This document shows positions 6,820 through 15,636 of a stretch of DNA of 20,681 bases, piece by piece. The stretch covers positions 1 through 20,681 of the forward strand of contig UQWT01000036.1 in assembly GCA_900544815.1 (NCBI GenBank), given 5' to 3'. Position 1 is the first letter of the stretch; each line of letters opens with the position of its first letter. Below the pieces are notes generated by a model that ran no database searches, was not told the origin of the DNA, and saw only the letters and a list, made by a program, of their open reading frames with translations. The stretch is from an uncultured Bacteroidales bacterium (GTDB taxonomy: Bacteria > Bacteroidota > Bacteroidia > Bacteroidales > UBA932). Position numbers and translations under genes: made by a program.

Positions 6820-7272
6820 GTGAAAAAGCTGATGGGTAAAATATTGGTTACGGTTATAATTCTACAGTACATTATAGGTGCTGCAGGGTTTCAGGTGCAT
6901 CATTGCTGCTGTAACAAATCTTACCATATCACCTTTTCAATAGTAGAGGCGTTCTCTCCGTATCATTATCACAACTGCAAAAAACACACAGAGGATAAAG
7001 TGGCGCAAGAGCTTGCAAAACAGGGTATAAGCACATACAAGCCGGTTAGGCATTGCGGTGACACTCTGTTTCAGATGGATAATGATAAATATGAGAACGG
7101 AACACAAATGATTCTTTCATACATATATATATTGGTTTCATCTATAGTTGTACCGGAACTACACTCATCTTTGGAAGAGTCAGACGCTAACAGGTATAAA
7201 ATCTATGACGATGATTCTCTAAAGCGACGATGGCGACATTGCCGGGCGTCACTCTGCACATTTATCATTTGA
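6820..7272 (+). CDS. Small His/Cys-rich membrane-associated protein (possibly HYC_CC_PP-like)
   Basis: From the GTG at 6820 this encodes 150 residues. The N-terminus MKKLMGKILVTVIILQYIIG is a signal peptide or membrane anchor. A dense metal-binding-like cluster follows: H27-H28-C29-C30-C31, then H49-Y-H51-N-C53-K-K-H56. A second hydrophobic segment lies at about 107-125, followed by a charged tail. A TTG at 6811 and an ATG at 6832 are alternative starts. The placement of the cluster right after the signal resembles the Bacteroidetes HYC_CC_PP proteins, which often precede TonB-dependent receptors, but I see no PP motif and the match is only suggestive. The gene has its own good promoter. It reads in the same direction as the peptidase/TonB receptor operon 228 bases further on. 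A role in metal binding or envelope redox is an inference from residue content only. Confidence 0.6.
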   Translation: MKKLMGKILVTVIILQYIIGAAGFQVHHCCCNKSYHITFSIVEAFSPYHYHNCKKHTEDKVAQELAKQGISTYKPVRHCGDTLFQMDNDKYENGTQMILSYIYILVSSIVVPELHSSLEESDANRYKIYDDDSLKRRWRHCRASLCTFII

Positions 7273-7314
7273 TTTTTTGTTGTCTGCTGCAATGCTAAAT
7301 AAATGCGGCGGGAG

Positions 7315-7430
7315 GGTGGTATTACGCTCAACCAATGACTTATGTATGCCATAAGAGATTAAAAATCCCTAATTATGGCTACTTCGGTTGGTAATTTACC
7401 TATTTGAGGCTATTGCATAGCAATACAGCC
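7315..7430 (+). other. Structured stretch upstream of the peptidase operon promoter
   Basis: Nested arms ACCAA 7331-7335/7388-7392, GCCATAA 7348-7354/7373-7379 and GATT 7357-7360/AATC 7364-7367 form a three-part hairpin. It could be the 3' end of the upstream transcript or a leader from read-through transcription. I find none of the conserved cores of cobalamin, TPP or SAM riboswitches. The downstream palindrome at 7411-7425 is listed with the promoter. Confidence 0.4.
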
Positions 7431-7443
7431 TGCAATACTTTTG
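7413..7443 (+). promoter_or_regulatory. Promoter of the peptidase/TonB operon with operator-like palindrome
   Basis: TTG at 7413-7415 and TACTTTTG at 7436-7443 are 20 bases apart and fit the Bacteroidetes consensus. The palindrome TATTGC-ATA-GCAATA (7411-7425) covers the -33 element, which is where a repressor or activator could bind. Transcription would start near 7450, inside the 11-bp repeats, about 50 bases before the start codon at 7501. Confidence 0.65.
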
Positions 7444-7473
7444 CAACCCATTTGCAACCCATTTGCAACCCAT
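7441..7473 (+). repeat. Three exact tandem copies of TTGCAACCCAT
   Basis: Copies are at 7441-7451, 7452-7462 and 7463-7473 with no mismatch. They begin inside the -7 element and cover the predicted start of transcription. One helical turn per unit is the usual spacing for protein binding on one face of DNA. Confidence 0.85.
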
Positions 7474-7500
7474 TTTAAATACAATAGTAATCACAGAATT

Positions 7501-9738
7501 ATGAATATAATAAGGTTAACAATATCGGTTATTTGCCTTCTTGCGGTAACGTTCGCCAACGTTACCGAGGCAAAAAACAAAAAGAAAAACAATGACAACA
7601 AATGGCATACATTAGTTGCAGTTGTGGTAGATCCTGCCACATACAACAATGCAAAAGATGCCGTTGACAAATATATAGAATCTATAAAGGTAACAAGAGA
7701 GGATGGAAGCGTGAGAAGAGAGGGTCTGTTGGTAGTAGACAGATGGGCACAGCCCGATTCAATAAGAAACTACCTTTACAACCTTTATCAAAACAGCAAT
7801 TTGGAAGGCGCAGTATTGGTGGGTGATATCCCTGTTGCAATGGTGAGAGATGCCCAGCATCTTACAACAGCCTTTAAGATGGAACAGGGTAAGAATTGGC
7901 AGGAATCATCCGTACCATCGGACAGATTCTACGACTGCTTCACCCTTAAATTTAATTTCATAAAGCAAGACAAGGATATTAAATCATACTTTTACTATTC
8001 ACTTGCACCCGATGGGGCACAGCAGATAGTATGCGACATCTACACAGCCAGAATAAAACCTCCTGTAATAGAGGGCAAGACAAAATACCGGCTTATAACA
8101 GAGTTCCTTAACAAGGCAGTTGCAGCAAAGGAGAACCAAAAGAGGATGAACAGAGTTCTCTACTTTGCAGGACATGGCTATAACTCAGAGTCTTACAACG
8201 CGCGTATAGAGGAGAGCATTGCCCTAACAGAGCAGTTCCCGTTCCTTACAACAAGAAGAGGCGCCAATCTCAGCTTTATAGATTTTACGTTTGATAAATC
8301 TGTAAAACACAGAGTACTTGCAGCTCTTGGAGATCCAACCTTGGACTTGGCTGTAATGCATCACCACGGTAGCGAGGATACCCAGTACTTTAACGGTTCT
8401 CCATACGTTTCAGACGCAAAGTCCTGGATTAATCTGGCCAAGAACTTTTTCCGCGGCAAACTTCGCAGGTCAAAAGATACAACTGCAACCAAGGAGCGTT
8501 TCATGAAAGAGTACGGAGCTCCGGCAGAGTGGCTCAACGATGCCTTCACCAAGGAGATGAAGACCAAAGACAGCCTTTACTCTGCAAGCATGGATCTAAT
8601 GATCCCGGATATGAAAGAGTATGTGTCGGGAAGCAAAATAGTATTGTTGGATGCCTGCTACAACGGCTCTTTCCACATGGCGGATTACATTGCCGGCCAT
8701 CACCTTTTTGCCCCCGGCAACACAATCTTTGTAAAGGGTAACAGCGTTAATACACTGCAGGATACCTGGACAAACGAACTGCTTGGAGTGCTGAATTACG
8801 GCGTTTGCGTGGGCAACTGGGGCAAAGGACAGCTCACATTGGAGTCTCATTTTATGGGAGATCCTACCTTTAGTTTTCTTCCCGACGAATTTTCGTTCCT
8901 CGATGAGGCAATGACAAGGGAGAGAAACAACCCCGAGTTTTGGAGACTGATTTTGGCACATAAGAATATACCGGCAGAGTTGGTTGCCGTATCGCTTAAG
9001 ATGCTTCACAGAATGGGTGGCATAGAGAGCGAGGAGCTGTTGGATTATCTGAGGAGCAATCCAAGTTGTGTGGTAAGGCTTATGGCATTCAATTGCCTTA
9101 AAGAGAGGGCAGACGGTTCTCTTTTGGAGGCTGTGGAGCTTGGCATGACAGATTCATACGAGCTGCTACAAAGATTGGCTACGTTAACCGGAGGCAAGAA
9201 CGGCAGCCCTGCATTGGTCCCAATTCTCGCTAAGAAATATTTGGATCCTGTAACATCGGCCAGAGTATTCTTCCAGTTGGGAACAGCAATAGAGGCGCAG
9301 GACAGTAAGGCTGTGGTTGCTGCAATGAACAATGTACATTCGAGCGATGAGCAGAGGGAACCTAACGACCAATACAGATGGCCTTATGAAGATGACTACA
9401 AAAGGCAGATATCCAATATTTCAAGAAGAGACTTGTCTAACAGGGCAGAGTACGAGATGCTAAAGGACAGCAAGACAAGCAAGAAGGATATAAAGCTTAT
9501 AGTTAAAAGCGAAAGAAACGGTTGCAGGGTTGCTGCCTTGGATGGCTTGTTTTATCTGTTGTCTAAGGATTCTAAGGCAGACAACGAGATTAAGGTCTTG
9601 GTTGCCGAGACTCTCGGATGGTACAGATACTCGTACAAAAAAGATGATATTATAGAGAGATGTAAAGAGTTTTATGCGGAAGAGAAGGATCCTGCCGTGA
9701 AAGCAGAACTTCTAAAGACTCTTAACAGATTAAAATAG
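7501..9738 (+). CDS. C25 (gingipain)-like clan CD cysteine peptidase with HEAT-like C-terminal repeats, paralogue 1
   Basis: From the ATG at 7501 this encodes 745 residues with a signal peptide (MNIIRLTISVICLLAVTFA). The frame is open upstream to 7441, but those codons are the 11-bp promoter repeats. The catalytic part shows C25-type landmarks in order: VGDIP at 107-111, PSDRFYD around 139-145, the His-Gly of MHHHGSED (H289-G290), the Ala-Cys of LLDACYNGSF (C386), and GDPTF at 453-457. H289 and C386 correspond to the clan CD His/Cys dyad. From about residue 490 to the end the sequence is a series of paired helices like HEAT repeats. No T9SS sorting domain is seen, unlike secreted gingipains, so a periplasmic location is likely. 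It is the first gene of the TonB receptor operon, 46 bases before the receptor. Cleavage specificity cannot be read from the sequence. Confidence 0.8.
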   Translation: MNIIRLTISVICLLAVTFANVTEAKNKKKNNDNKWHTLVAVVVDPATYNNAKDAVDKYIESIKVTREDGSVRREGLLVVDRWAQPDSIRNYLYNLYQNSNLEGAVLVGDIPVAMVRDAQHLTTAFKMEQGKNWQESSVPSDRFYDCFTLKFNFIKQDKDIKSYFYYSLAPDGAQQIVCDIYTARIKPPVIEGKTKYRLITEFLNKAVAAKENQKRMNRVLYFAGHGYNSESYNARIEESIALTEQFPFLTTRRGANLSFIDFTFDKSVKHRVLAALGDPTLDLAVMHHHGSEDTQYFNGSPYVSDAKSWINLAKNFFRGKLRRSKDTTATKERFMKEYGAPAEWLNDAFTKEMKTKDSLYSASMDLMIPDMKEYVSGSKIVLLDACYNGSFHMADYIAGHHLFAPGNTIFVKGNSVNTLQDTWTNELLGVLNYGVCVGNWGKGQLTLESHFMGDPTFSFLPDEFSFLDEAMTRERNNPEFWRLILAHKNIPAELVAVSLKMLHRMGGIESEELLDYLRSNPSCVVRLMAFNCLKERADGSLLEAVELGMTDSYELLQRLATLTGGKNGSPALVPILAKKYLDPVTSARVFFQLGTAIEAQDSKAVVAAMNNVHSSDEQREPNDQYRWPYEDDYKRQISNISRRDLSNRAEYEMLKDSKTSKKDIKLIVKSERNGCRVAALDGLFYLLSKDSKADNEIKVLVAETLGWYRYSYKKDDIIERCKEFYAEEKDPAVKAELLKTLNRLK

Positions 9739-9784
9739 AATTTATTACCCCAAATTATTTATTAACCATATAACCTAAAGCGTT

Positions 9785-12610
9785 ATGCAAAAATTATTGT
9801 TAACTATTTTTGGTTTGATACTTCTGCCTGTTGCAATGTCTGCACAGAGAGGTTCAAACAGCAATTACGCAAAGATTGAGGGCGTTGTTCTCGAAGCGTC
9901 CGGTGGGGAACAACCTATAAACTTTGCAACAGTCCAAATCCTTCCTCAGGGGACATACGTTTCCACTGATGCGAACGGTAGTTTCAGTTTTGCCAAAGTC
10001 CATCCGGGCAAAGTACAGATTAAGGTACAGTTTGTCGGGATGCAGGATATTGACACTACAGTAAATGTAATTGCTGCAAAGGATTACTATTTTGAGTTTA
10101 AGATGAAAGAGGCCAACTTTAGGTTGGAGGAGATTGTAGTGTCTGCTCAGAGGAGCCAGGCCGGCAGCTCGACAGCCTCTAATATCAACAGACAGGCAAT
10201 GGATCACCTTCAGGCAAGTACAATTAAGGATGTGATGCAGTTGCTTCCGGGTGTAACCATCTCAAACCCAAGTTTGAGCAGTGCAAATACTATCTCTATA
10301 AGGACTTTGGCCGGTGGTGGCATGAATAGTCTTGGTACAGCTATTATTATGGACGGTTCTCCACTTTCTAATAATGCGAATTTGCAGAGACTGTCATCTA
10401 CAGCAAGCGGTGGAACATCAGATCCAACAGGAGTTGCAAGTATTAATGGAGGTATAGACCTTAGAAAGGTTTCTTTGGATAATGTAGAGAGCGTGGAGGT
10501 TATTAGAGGTATTCCATCTGCGGAGTATGGAGACCTTACATCCGGTGCTGTCATTATCAATTCAAAAGCCGGTAAAGAGCCGTTTAGCGTAAGATTCAAG
10601 ACCAACCCTCAGTTGTATGAAGTCTCTGCATCAAAAGGTTTTAATGTTGGCAAAAAAGGTGGCGCTTTCCATATAAGTGGTAACTATGCATACAGTAACA
10701 CTGAACAGACGAACACATACCAATATTATCAGAGATATAACGTAAAAGGCATGTACTCTCAGACTTTTGGTAAACTCTCTACAAATACCTCATTGGATCT
10801 GCAGATAGGTAAAGACTCAAGAGATAAAAACCCAGATGATAAACGTAATCAGAGAGCTTCATCCGGCAGAGATGTAGGATTCAGATTCAATACAAACGGA
10901 ACAGTAAACTTTGATAATGCCGGTTGGCTTAAGACATTTAAATATAGTGCATCTTTCAGCTATACAGATAGAAAATCTTGGAGTGAAGAGTTGCTTGGAA
11001 ATGCCTTTGCTCCGTACTCTACTGCTATGGTAGACGGTGCTGTAATATCAAATACACCGGGGGGAAAAGTATATGACATCAATGGGAATGAGATTACCAA
11101 CCTAAAAGGTACAAACAGTGCAGATTTTGCAACCTACCTTCCATACGAATATTTTTCTCATTACGATATTTACGGAAAGGAACTTAATGCCTTTGCAAAG
11201 GTAAATGCAAACTTTGTTAAGATGTGGAATAGTGGTAACAACAAGATTTTAGTTGGTGCAGATTTTAAGACAGACGGTAACCTTGGTAAAGGTATTGTAT
11301 ATGACCTTGCAACCCCACCACAGAGGGTAAATGCTAATGGCGGCCCGGCTTGGAGACCAAGAGCATTTAAAGATGTCCCTTTCATCAATCAGATTGGTGC
11401 ATACGTGGAAAATCATTTTACCCAGAAGTTTGGGGAAAAAGAGAGAGCTTTGAATATTACAGCTGGTGTAAGGTATGATAATGTAAATGGTAAACAATCA
11501 TTCTCTCCACGTGTAAATGCATCGTTTGAGGTATTTCCAAGAGTGCTTACCATTAGAGGTGGTTACGGTGTTGCCTCTAAAGCCCCTACAGCACTGTATC
11601 TTTATCCTCAGCAGGCATACTTTGATTATATAAACTTCAACAACCTTGGCGATGAGAGATATGACAAGTCTGAGCAACTGTTAATTGGCACTACAAGGGT
11701 TTTTGATGTAAAGAACGAAGATCTTAAGGTTGCAAAGAACTATAAGGCAGAGGTTGGTTTGGATATTAACTTTACCAATAAGATTACCCTCTCATTAACA
11801 GGTTACAGTGAGAGACTTCGCAACGGATATGGGTTAGGAAGGGATATTAATGATTGGAAGCTTATCCCTTATACCACATACAAGATTGCAGAGAGGGTAG
11901 AGGGGGCTGCTCCTAAATTGGAGGTTGATGAGCAGACAAATATTTTCGTGTCATATTACAAACCTATGAATATTGGTGTATATAACAATAAAGGATTGGA
12001 GTATGAATTGAATTTTGGAAGAATAGATGCTATTAGAACCTCATTCAATGTTTCAGGGGCATGGATGAAAACAGAGGCTACGTCTGATAACTATACATAT
12101 AGCACAAATGCAAACGGTAACCAATTGGAGAGAAACATTGGCGTATATGAGAAGAGAATGAAGACAGAAGTTAATGAGCGTATTAACACAACATTTAGAG
12201 CAACTCATAATATTCCAAAAATAGGCTTTGTATTAACATTAGCAGCAGAAGTTATCTGGAAACAGAAGAATTGGGATGAATTTGGCAATGATACAATGTT
12301 TGAGAAATATATCTCAAGAGTGGATGGTAAAATTTACGATTTTGATCCATCAAAGAAGGATGATCCTGAGTTTGCTTATCTGTTTGATGAACGTCTGGAT
12401 AGTAGGTTTATTGCTGAGTCGTATAAGCCAAGGGTAACATTCAATTTCCAGCTTTCAAAAGAGATTGGGAACTTCCTAACAGCCTCTTTCTTTGTAAATA
12501 ACCTGTTCAATCACAGGCAGCTATATGAAAGAAAGCAGGTGCCCGGCGACTATAGGGAGATAGGCCTTTCACAATTTTTTGGATTTGATCTAAAAATTAA
12601 TATTAAATAG
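9785..12610 (+). CDS. TonB-dependent receptor with carboxypeptidase-D-like N-terminal domain
   Basis: This 941-residue outer-membrane transporter uses TonB energy to import a substrate. The signal peptide is MQKLLLTIFGLILLPVAMSA. Residues about 30-110 form a carboxypeptidase-regulatory-like beta sandwich (YAKIEGVVLEASGG to FVGMQDIDTTV). The EEIVVSAQ segment near 120 has the typical plug-entry form. The plug domain follows (DVMQLLPGVTI, VESVEVIRGIPSAEYGDLTSG), then a 22-strand-type barrel to the end. The final FFGFDLKINIK is a strand but does not end in the usual aromatic residue. There is no SusD-like partner, so this is not a classical SusCD polysaccharide system. Instead it is followed two bases later by a DUF4876-type lipoprotein. 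The substrate is unknown; metal chelates, heme or peptides are possible, and none is shown by the sequence. Confidence 0.92.
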   Translation: MQKLLLTIFGLILLPVAMSAQRGSNSNYAKIEGVVLEASGGEQPINFATVQILPQGTYVSTDANGSFSFAKVHPGKVQIKVQFVGMQDIDTTVNVIAAKDYYFEFKMKEANFRLEEIVVSAQRSQAGSSTASNINRQAMDHLQASTIKDVMQLLPGVTISNPSLSSANTISIRTLAGGGMNSLGTAIIMDGSPLSNNANLQRLSSTASGGTSDPTGVASINGGIDLRKVSLDNVESVEVIRGIPSAEYGDLTSGAVIINSKAGKEPFSVRFKTNPQLYEVSASKGFNVGKKGGAFHISGNYAYSNTEQTNTYQYYQRYNVKGMYSQTFGKLSTNTSLDLQIGKDSRDKNPDDKRNQRASSGRDVGFRFNTNGTVNFDNAGWLKTFKYSASFSYTDRKSWSEELLGNAFAPYSTAMVDGAVISNTPGGKVYDINGNEITNLKGTNSADFATYLPYEYFSHYDIYGKELNAFAKVNANFVKMWNSGNNKILVGADFKTDGNLGKGIVYDLATPPQRVNANGGPAWRPRAFKDVPFINQIGAYVENHFTQKFGEKERALNITAGVRYDNVNGKQSFSPRVNASFEVFPRVLTIRGGYGVASKAPTALYLYPQQAYFDYINFNNLGDERYDKSEQLLIGTTRVFDVKNEDLKVAKNYKAEVGLDINFTNKITLSLTGYSERLRNGYGLGRDINDWKLIPYTTYKIAERVEGAAPKLEVDEQTNIFVSYYKPMNIGVYNNKGLEYELNFGRIDAIRTSFNVSGAWMKTEATSDNYTYSTNANGNQLERNIGVYEKRMKTEVNERINTTFRATHNIPKIGFVLTLAAEVIWKQKNWDEFGNDTMFEKYISRVDGKIYDFDPSKKDDPEFAYLFDERLDSRFIAESYKPRVTFNFQLSKEIGNFLTASFFVNNLFNHRQLYERKQVPGDYREIGLSQFFGFDLKINIK

Positions 12611-12612
12611 AT

Positions 12613-13848
12613 ATGAGTATGAAAAAATATATACTACTTGTTGCGGCAAGCATCTTCCTCTTCTCATGCTCGGAGATGGATGAGGCAAAAGATGTTGAGA
12701 AGATACAGACTCTTAAAACAACCATAAGTGTTAACGTTAAGCTACCGGATGGGGTACCTGCACCTACAAGCTACACCTATAAGCTCAATAATTTTACAGA
12801 CAAGATTGAGATTGTCAAAACAGGTGACGGTAGCGGTACAATCACATTGGATGATGTGATTCCGGGAATCTATACAATAAACGTATCGTCTGAGGTTGCA
12901 ACTGCAGATTTTACATATAATTTTAATGGTAATGTAACCAACACGCAGTTACTTGCTGACAACCAAAAGGTGAATGTAGATGTAGCAGCTTCAAAATCGG
13001 GTAACATTCTATTAAAAGAGTTGTATTACTGCGGTTCTAAAACCCCATCCGGTGGTTCATATTTTAGAGACCAATATTATGAAGTGTACAATAACAGCAA
13101 CTCTGTACAATATTTGGATGGACTTTGTATAGGTAATATTAACCCGAATGTAGCAACGGCCAGCCTTCCGTCTTATCCCGGGGATAATCCTGATGACTAC
13201 CTTTATTTCATAACAGTTTGGCAAATTCCCGGAGTCCCTCAAAGTTTGGCAGGATCAACTCAGAACTATCCTTTGCAACCCGGTGAATCTGCAATTATAG
13301 CCCAGATGGCGGATAACCATCAAAGAGAAGGACTTAACCCTAACAGCCCAGTTAATCTGCTGAGTGCTGAATTTGAGGCTTATGTAAGGAGCACGGCAAT
13401 TATTAAGGATAACCCTGCTATCAATATGAAGATGGCATTTTGGCCTTCTCCTGCATATCAATGGTTAGTAACAGTATTTGGTGGAGCGTATGCAATATTT
13501 TACCCTGACCATGAGATAGATCCAAATGAATACACATCTCCAATTAACAGTACACAGAAGCTATGCAAGATTAGTATAGATTGTGTTGTAGACGCTGTTG
13601 AACTCGTAAATGATGAAAGCAAGATGAAGCTTAAACGTATGCCTGCGGTTTTGGATGCCGGTGCAACAACAGTTGGTGCAACGTATTGTGGTAAGAGTGT
13701 TACAAGAAAGATTAAGAGCACTCTCAAGGATGGCAGAATAATCTATCAGGATACTAACAACAGTACGGAGGATTTTGAGGTTACAGATATGCCTGTTCCA
13801 AGACGTAACGGAGCAAAGATCCCTGCATGGAACACATGGGCTAATTAG
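12613..13848 (+). CDS. DUF4876-type outer-membrane lipoprotein
   Basis: This 411-residue lipoprotein has a clear signal with lipobox LFSC (C19 from the ATG at 12613; a second ATG at 12619 gives MKKYILL). The first about 120 residues after the lipid anchor alternate in a beta-sandwich way (TTISVNVKLPDGVPAPTSYT, then ITLDDVIPGIYTINVS), like a carboxypeptidase-regulatory or Ig-like domain. The rest begins LLKELYYCGSKTPSGGSYF, then DQYYEVYNNSN, which I recognise as the DUF4876 pattern with a lamin-tail-like beta fold. Its start lies two bases after the receptor stop, so translation is probably coupled. The position next to a TonB receptor suggests a surface or periplasmic-face lipoprotein that helps the receptor capture substrate, in the way SusD or HmuY-like partners do. 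That role is an inference. Confidence 0.75.
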   Translation: MSMKKYILLVAASIFLFSCSEMDEAKDVEKIQTLKTTISVNVKLPDGVPAPTSYTYKLNNFTDKIEIVKTGDGSGTITLDDVIPGIYTINVSSEVATADFTYNFNGNVTNTQLLADNQKVNVDVAASKSGNILLKELYYCGSKTPSGGSYFRDQYYEVYNNSNSVQYLDGLCIGNINPNVATASLPSYPGDNPDDYLYFITVWQIPGVPQSLAGSTQNYPLQPGESAIIAQMADNHQREGLNPNSPVNLLSAEFEAYVRSTAIIKDNPAINMKMAFWPSPAYQWLVTVFGGAYAIFYPDHEIDPNEYTSPINSTQKLCKISIDCVVDAVELVNDESKMKLKRMPAVLDAGATTVGATYCGKSVTRKIKSTLKDGRIIYQDTNNSTEDFEVTDMPVPRRNGAKIPAWNTWAN

Positions 13849-13866
13849 TAACTAATAAACTTTAAT

Positions 13867-15423
13867 ATGAATTCTAATATGAAAAGAGATATAAAATCAG
13901 TTATCGTTGCGGCCGCACTGTTGTTCCCATTTGCAGCAGGAGCTCAAAATGTTACCGCAAACGAATATATTAAGGCCGGTTCGCTTTGGTATAACTCGCA
14001 GAACAGTGCCGGTTTTGCCTTTGCTCCGCTTACAAACTTCAATGAGGTAAGTGTTGGCTACAATTACAATAAAGGGGACTACAAACGCCAGCAGCAGGGT
14101 GATAAGGAGTCTACAATAGATTTTAACACCAACGGTGCATATAACTTAAACGGTTTCCAGTTGTGGGGTAATTTCGATTACTCAAACAGCGTTGTAAATG
14201 ATGCAAGGTTCAACACTATGCTCTATAACCCTTTAAGGGATATGCCATATATGGTTGCAGATTCTGTTTACAGTAAAATCAAGAAACAGAGCTACTTGCT
14301 TAACTTTAAAGGATCATCTCCTGTTCTTTGGAACTTTATGTCGTTCGGGCTTAATGCAGACTATATTGCACAGACCTCTGCAAAACAGAATGACCCCCGT
14401 TCAGAAGATTACTACTACCATATATTTGTTAATCCAAGCGTACTCTTCCGTCTTGGTAGCGAGAGCAATCATTTTATAGGTGCCAATTTTAACTATAAAA
14501 ACTCCTTTGAGAGGACTGAACCAGATCTTTCTGACTCACAAAGAGACCAACCAATCTATATTATGAAAGGACTTGGTTACTATACGCCAGGAATGGTTGG
14601 CGGTATCGGTGGTATTAATATATTCTTCTATAAAGGCAATAGCTTTGGCGGCGGTTTGCAGTATGCTTATATGGGCGGTGTGGAGATTATGGCAGAGGCC
14701 AACTACAAATATCTTGTAGAGAATGCTTACCAGACCACTACAAAGCCCGAGAAGATGGGTAGTGTAAAGCAGAACCTCTATGAGGGTAAATTGCAAATGT
14801 TATACAAGGGCAATAATACTCATAAGGTTACAGCTTCATATTATGATAAAAGTTCAGACGGTATAGAGTATGTTCAAGTTTACGACAGAGATGAGAATGT
14901 CCAGAACTGGGTTACCCTTGCCAAATTCATCAAGAGCAACTACCACATGCAGAAGGCTGCAATCAACTACGATTTCTTTGCGCCAATGCAGGAGAAGGGT
15001 TACAACTGGCATGCAGGCGCTTTTGCAGACTATACAAAGCAGGATGACGAGTACTATCTTCCAAATACCGTTCTTAAGGCAGAGAATATTTATTTTAATG
15101 TTTTTGCTAAAAAGAACTTTAGAGTATGCAAGAGTTCGTTCCTGCTCGCCGGTTTGGATTTTGGATATAATTCAAATGTAAGCGGCAAATGGGCATTTGG
15201 GGGGCCGGAGCCTAACAGTGTTCTTATTAGGGAGTGGTTCAATAAGGATTACGCTTATCTTACCTCAAACTACTACACTGTTGGCGCAGCTGTAAACTAC
15301 TCTACAGCTATCACCTCCAAGGTAGACCTCTTTGTAGATGCAAAGGCTAAATATTGCAAGCCTTCGGAGGATACATTCTCAGACAGATGGGCAATGACCT
15401 TTGCGGTAGGTATAGCATTTTAA
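13867..15423 (+). CDS. DUF6850-type outer-membrane beta-barrel protein
   Basis: This 518-residue protein has a signal peptide (MKRDIKSVIVAAALLFPFAA from the ATG at 13879; the ATG at 13867 adds four residues). The mature sequence is rich in aromatic, amphipathic strands ending in a typical barrel closing strand (RWAMTFAVGIAF, ending in F). That final Phe is what the outer-membrane insertion machinery recognises. The N-terminal part (AGSLWYNSQNSAGFAFAP, then GYNYNKGDYKRQQQG) fits the DUF6850 barrel family, which is commonly found after a DUF4876 lipoprotein and a TonB receptor. It starts 18 bases after the lipoprotein stop and belongs to the same operon. Its role is not known. It could be a second channel, a surface scaffold or an anchor for the lipoprotein. 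Confidence 0.75.
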   Translation: MNSNMKRDIKSVIVAAALLFPFAAGAQNVTANEYIKAGSLWYNSQNSAGFAFAPLTNFNEVSVGYNYNKGDYKRQQQGDKESTIDFNTNGAYNLNGFQLWGNFDYSNSVVNDARFNTMLYNPLRDMPYMVADSVYSKIKKQSYLLNFKGSSPVLWNFMSFGLNADYIAQTSAKQNDPRSEDYYYHIFVNPSVLFRLGSESNHFIGANFNYKNSFERTEPDLSDSQRDQPIYIMKGLGYYTPGMVGGIGGINIFFYKGNSFGGGLQYAYMGGVEIMAEANYKYLVENAYQTTTKPEKMGSVKQNLYEGKLQMLYKGNNTHKVTASYYDKSSDGIEYVQVYDRDENVQNWVTLAKFIKSNYHMQKAAINYDFFAPMQEKGYNWHAGAFADYTKQDDEYYLPNTVLKAENIYFNVFAKKNFRVCKSSFLLAGLDFGYNSNVSGKWAFGGPEPNSVLIREWFNKDYAYLTSNYYTVGAAVNYSTAITSKVDLFVDAKAKYCKPSEDTFSDRWAMTFAVGIAF

Positions 15424-15452
15424 AAGCACTTTAGTTAATAATAAGTTAATAA

Positions 15453-15581
15453 ATGGAAGAGTTGAATAAAAAGATGACAATAATGTTACAGTTTATGTGC
15501 TATGCCCTGTTTACACCAAGTAAGTACGGGCCGGCAATGTATTGCAATATCTGCCACTATACTTATTATTCAGTTCTTTAG
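15453..15581 (+). CDS. Possible small protein of 42 residues
   Basis: An ATG at 15453 opens a 42-codon frame ending in TAG at 15579-15581. It reads MEELNKKMTIMLQFMCYALF and contains a CNICHY segment with a CxxC pair and a His. It lies in the gap between the barrel gene and the second peptidase gene, just before the terminator hairpin. There is no homology call and no clear ribosome site, so it may be chance or a leader peptide. Confidence 0.25.
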   Translation: MEELNKKMTIMLQFMCYALFTPSKYGPAMYCNICHYTYYSVL

Positions 15582-15587
15582 AGTCCG

Positions 15588-15629
15588 GGGAGGTTGACAG
15601 GGTCGCATCTGTCGCCCTCCCTTTCTTTT
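15588..15629 (+). terminator. Terminator-like hairpin immediately before the second peptidase gene
   Basis: GGGAGG (15588-15593) pairs with CCTCCC (15616-15621), with an inner GACAG/CTGTC stem and a T-rich tail TTTCTTTT. The tail ends eight bases before the ATG at 15637. It could end the receptor operon or act as an attenuator in the leader of the downstream genes. I see no TAnnTTTG promoter between the hairpin and the gene. Confidence 0.65.
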
Positions 15630-15636
15630 ATATTGT

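Noticed and set aside
7300..7440. Cobalamin, TPP or SAM riboswitch before the TonB operon
   Set aside because: Hairpins are present but none of the conserved core sequences of these classes are seen.
7441..7500. N-terminal extension of peptidase paralogue 1 from a TTG at 7441
   Set aside because: These codons are the three promoter-proximal 11-bp repeats, and the ATG at 7501 gives a proper signal peptide.
9785..13848. SusC/SusD-type polysaccharide utilisation pair
   Set aside because: The lipoprotein lacks SusD-like helical repeats and matches a DUF4876 pattern instead. No glycoside hydrolase, sulfatase or hybrid sensor is nearby.
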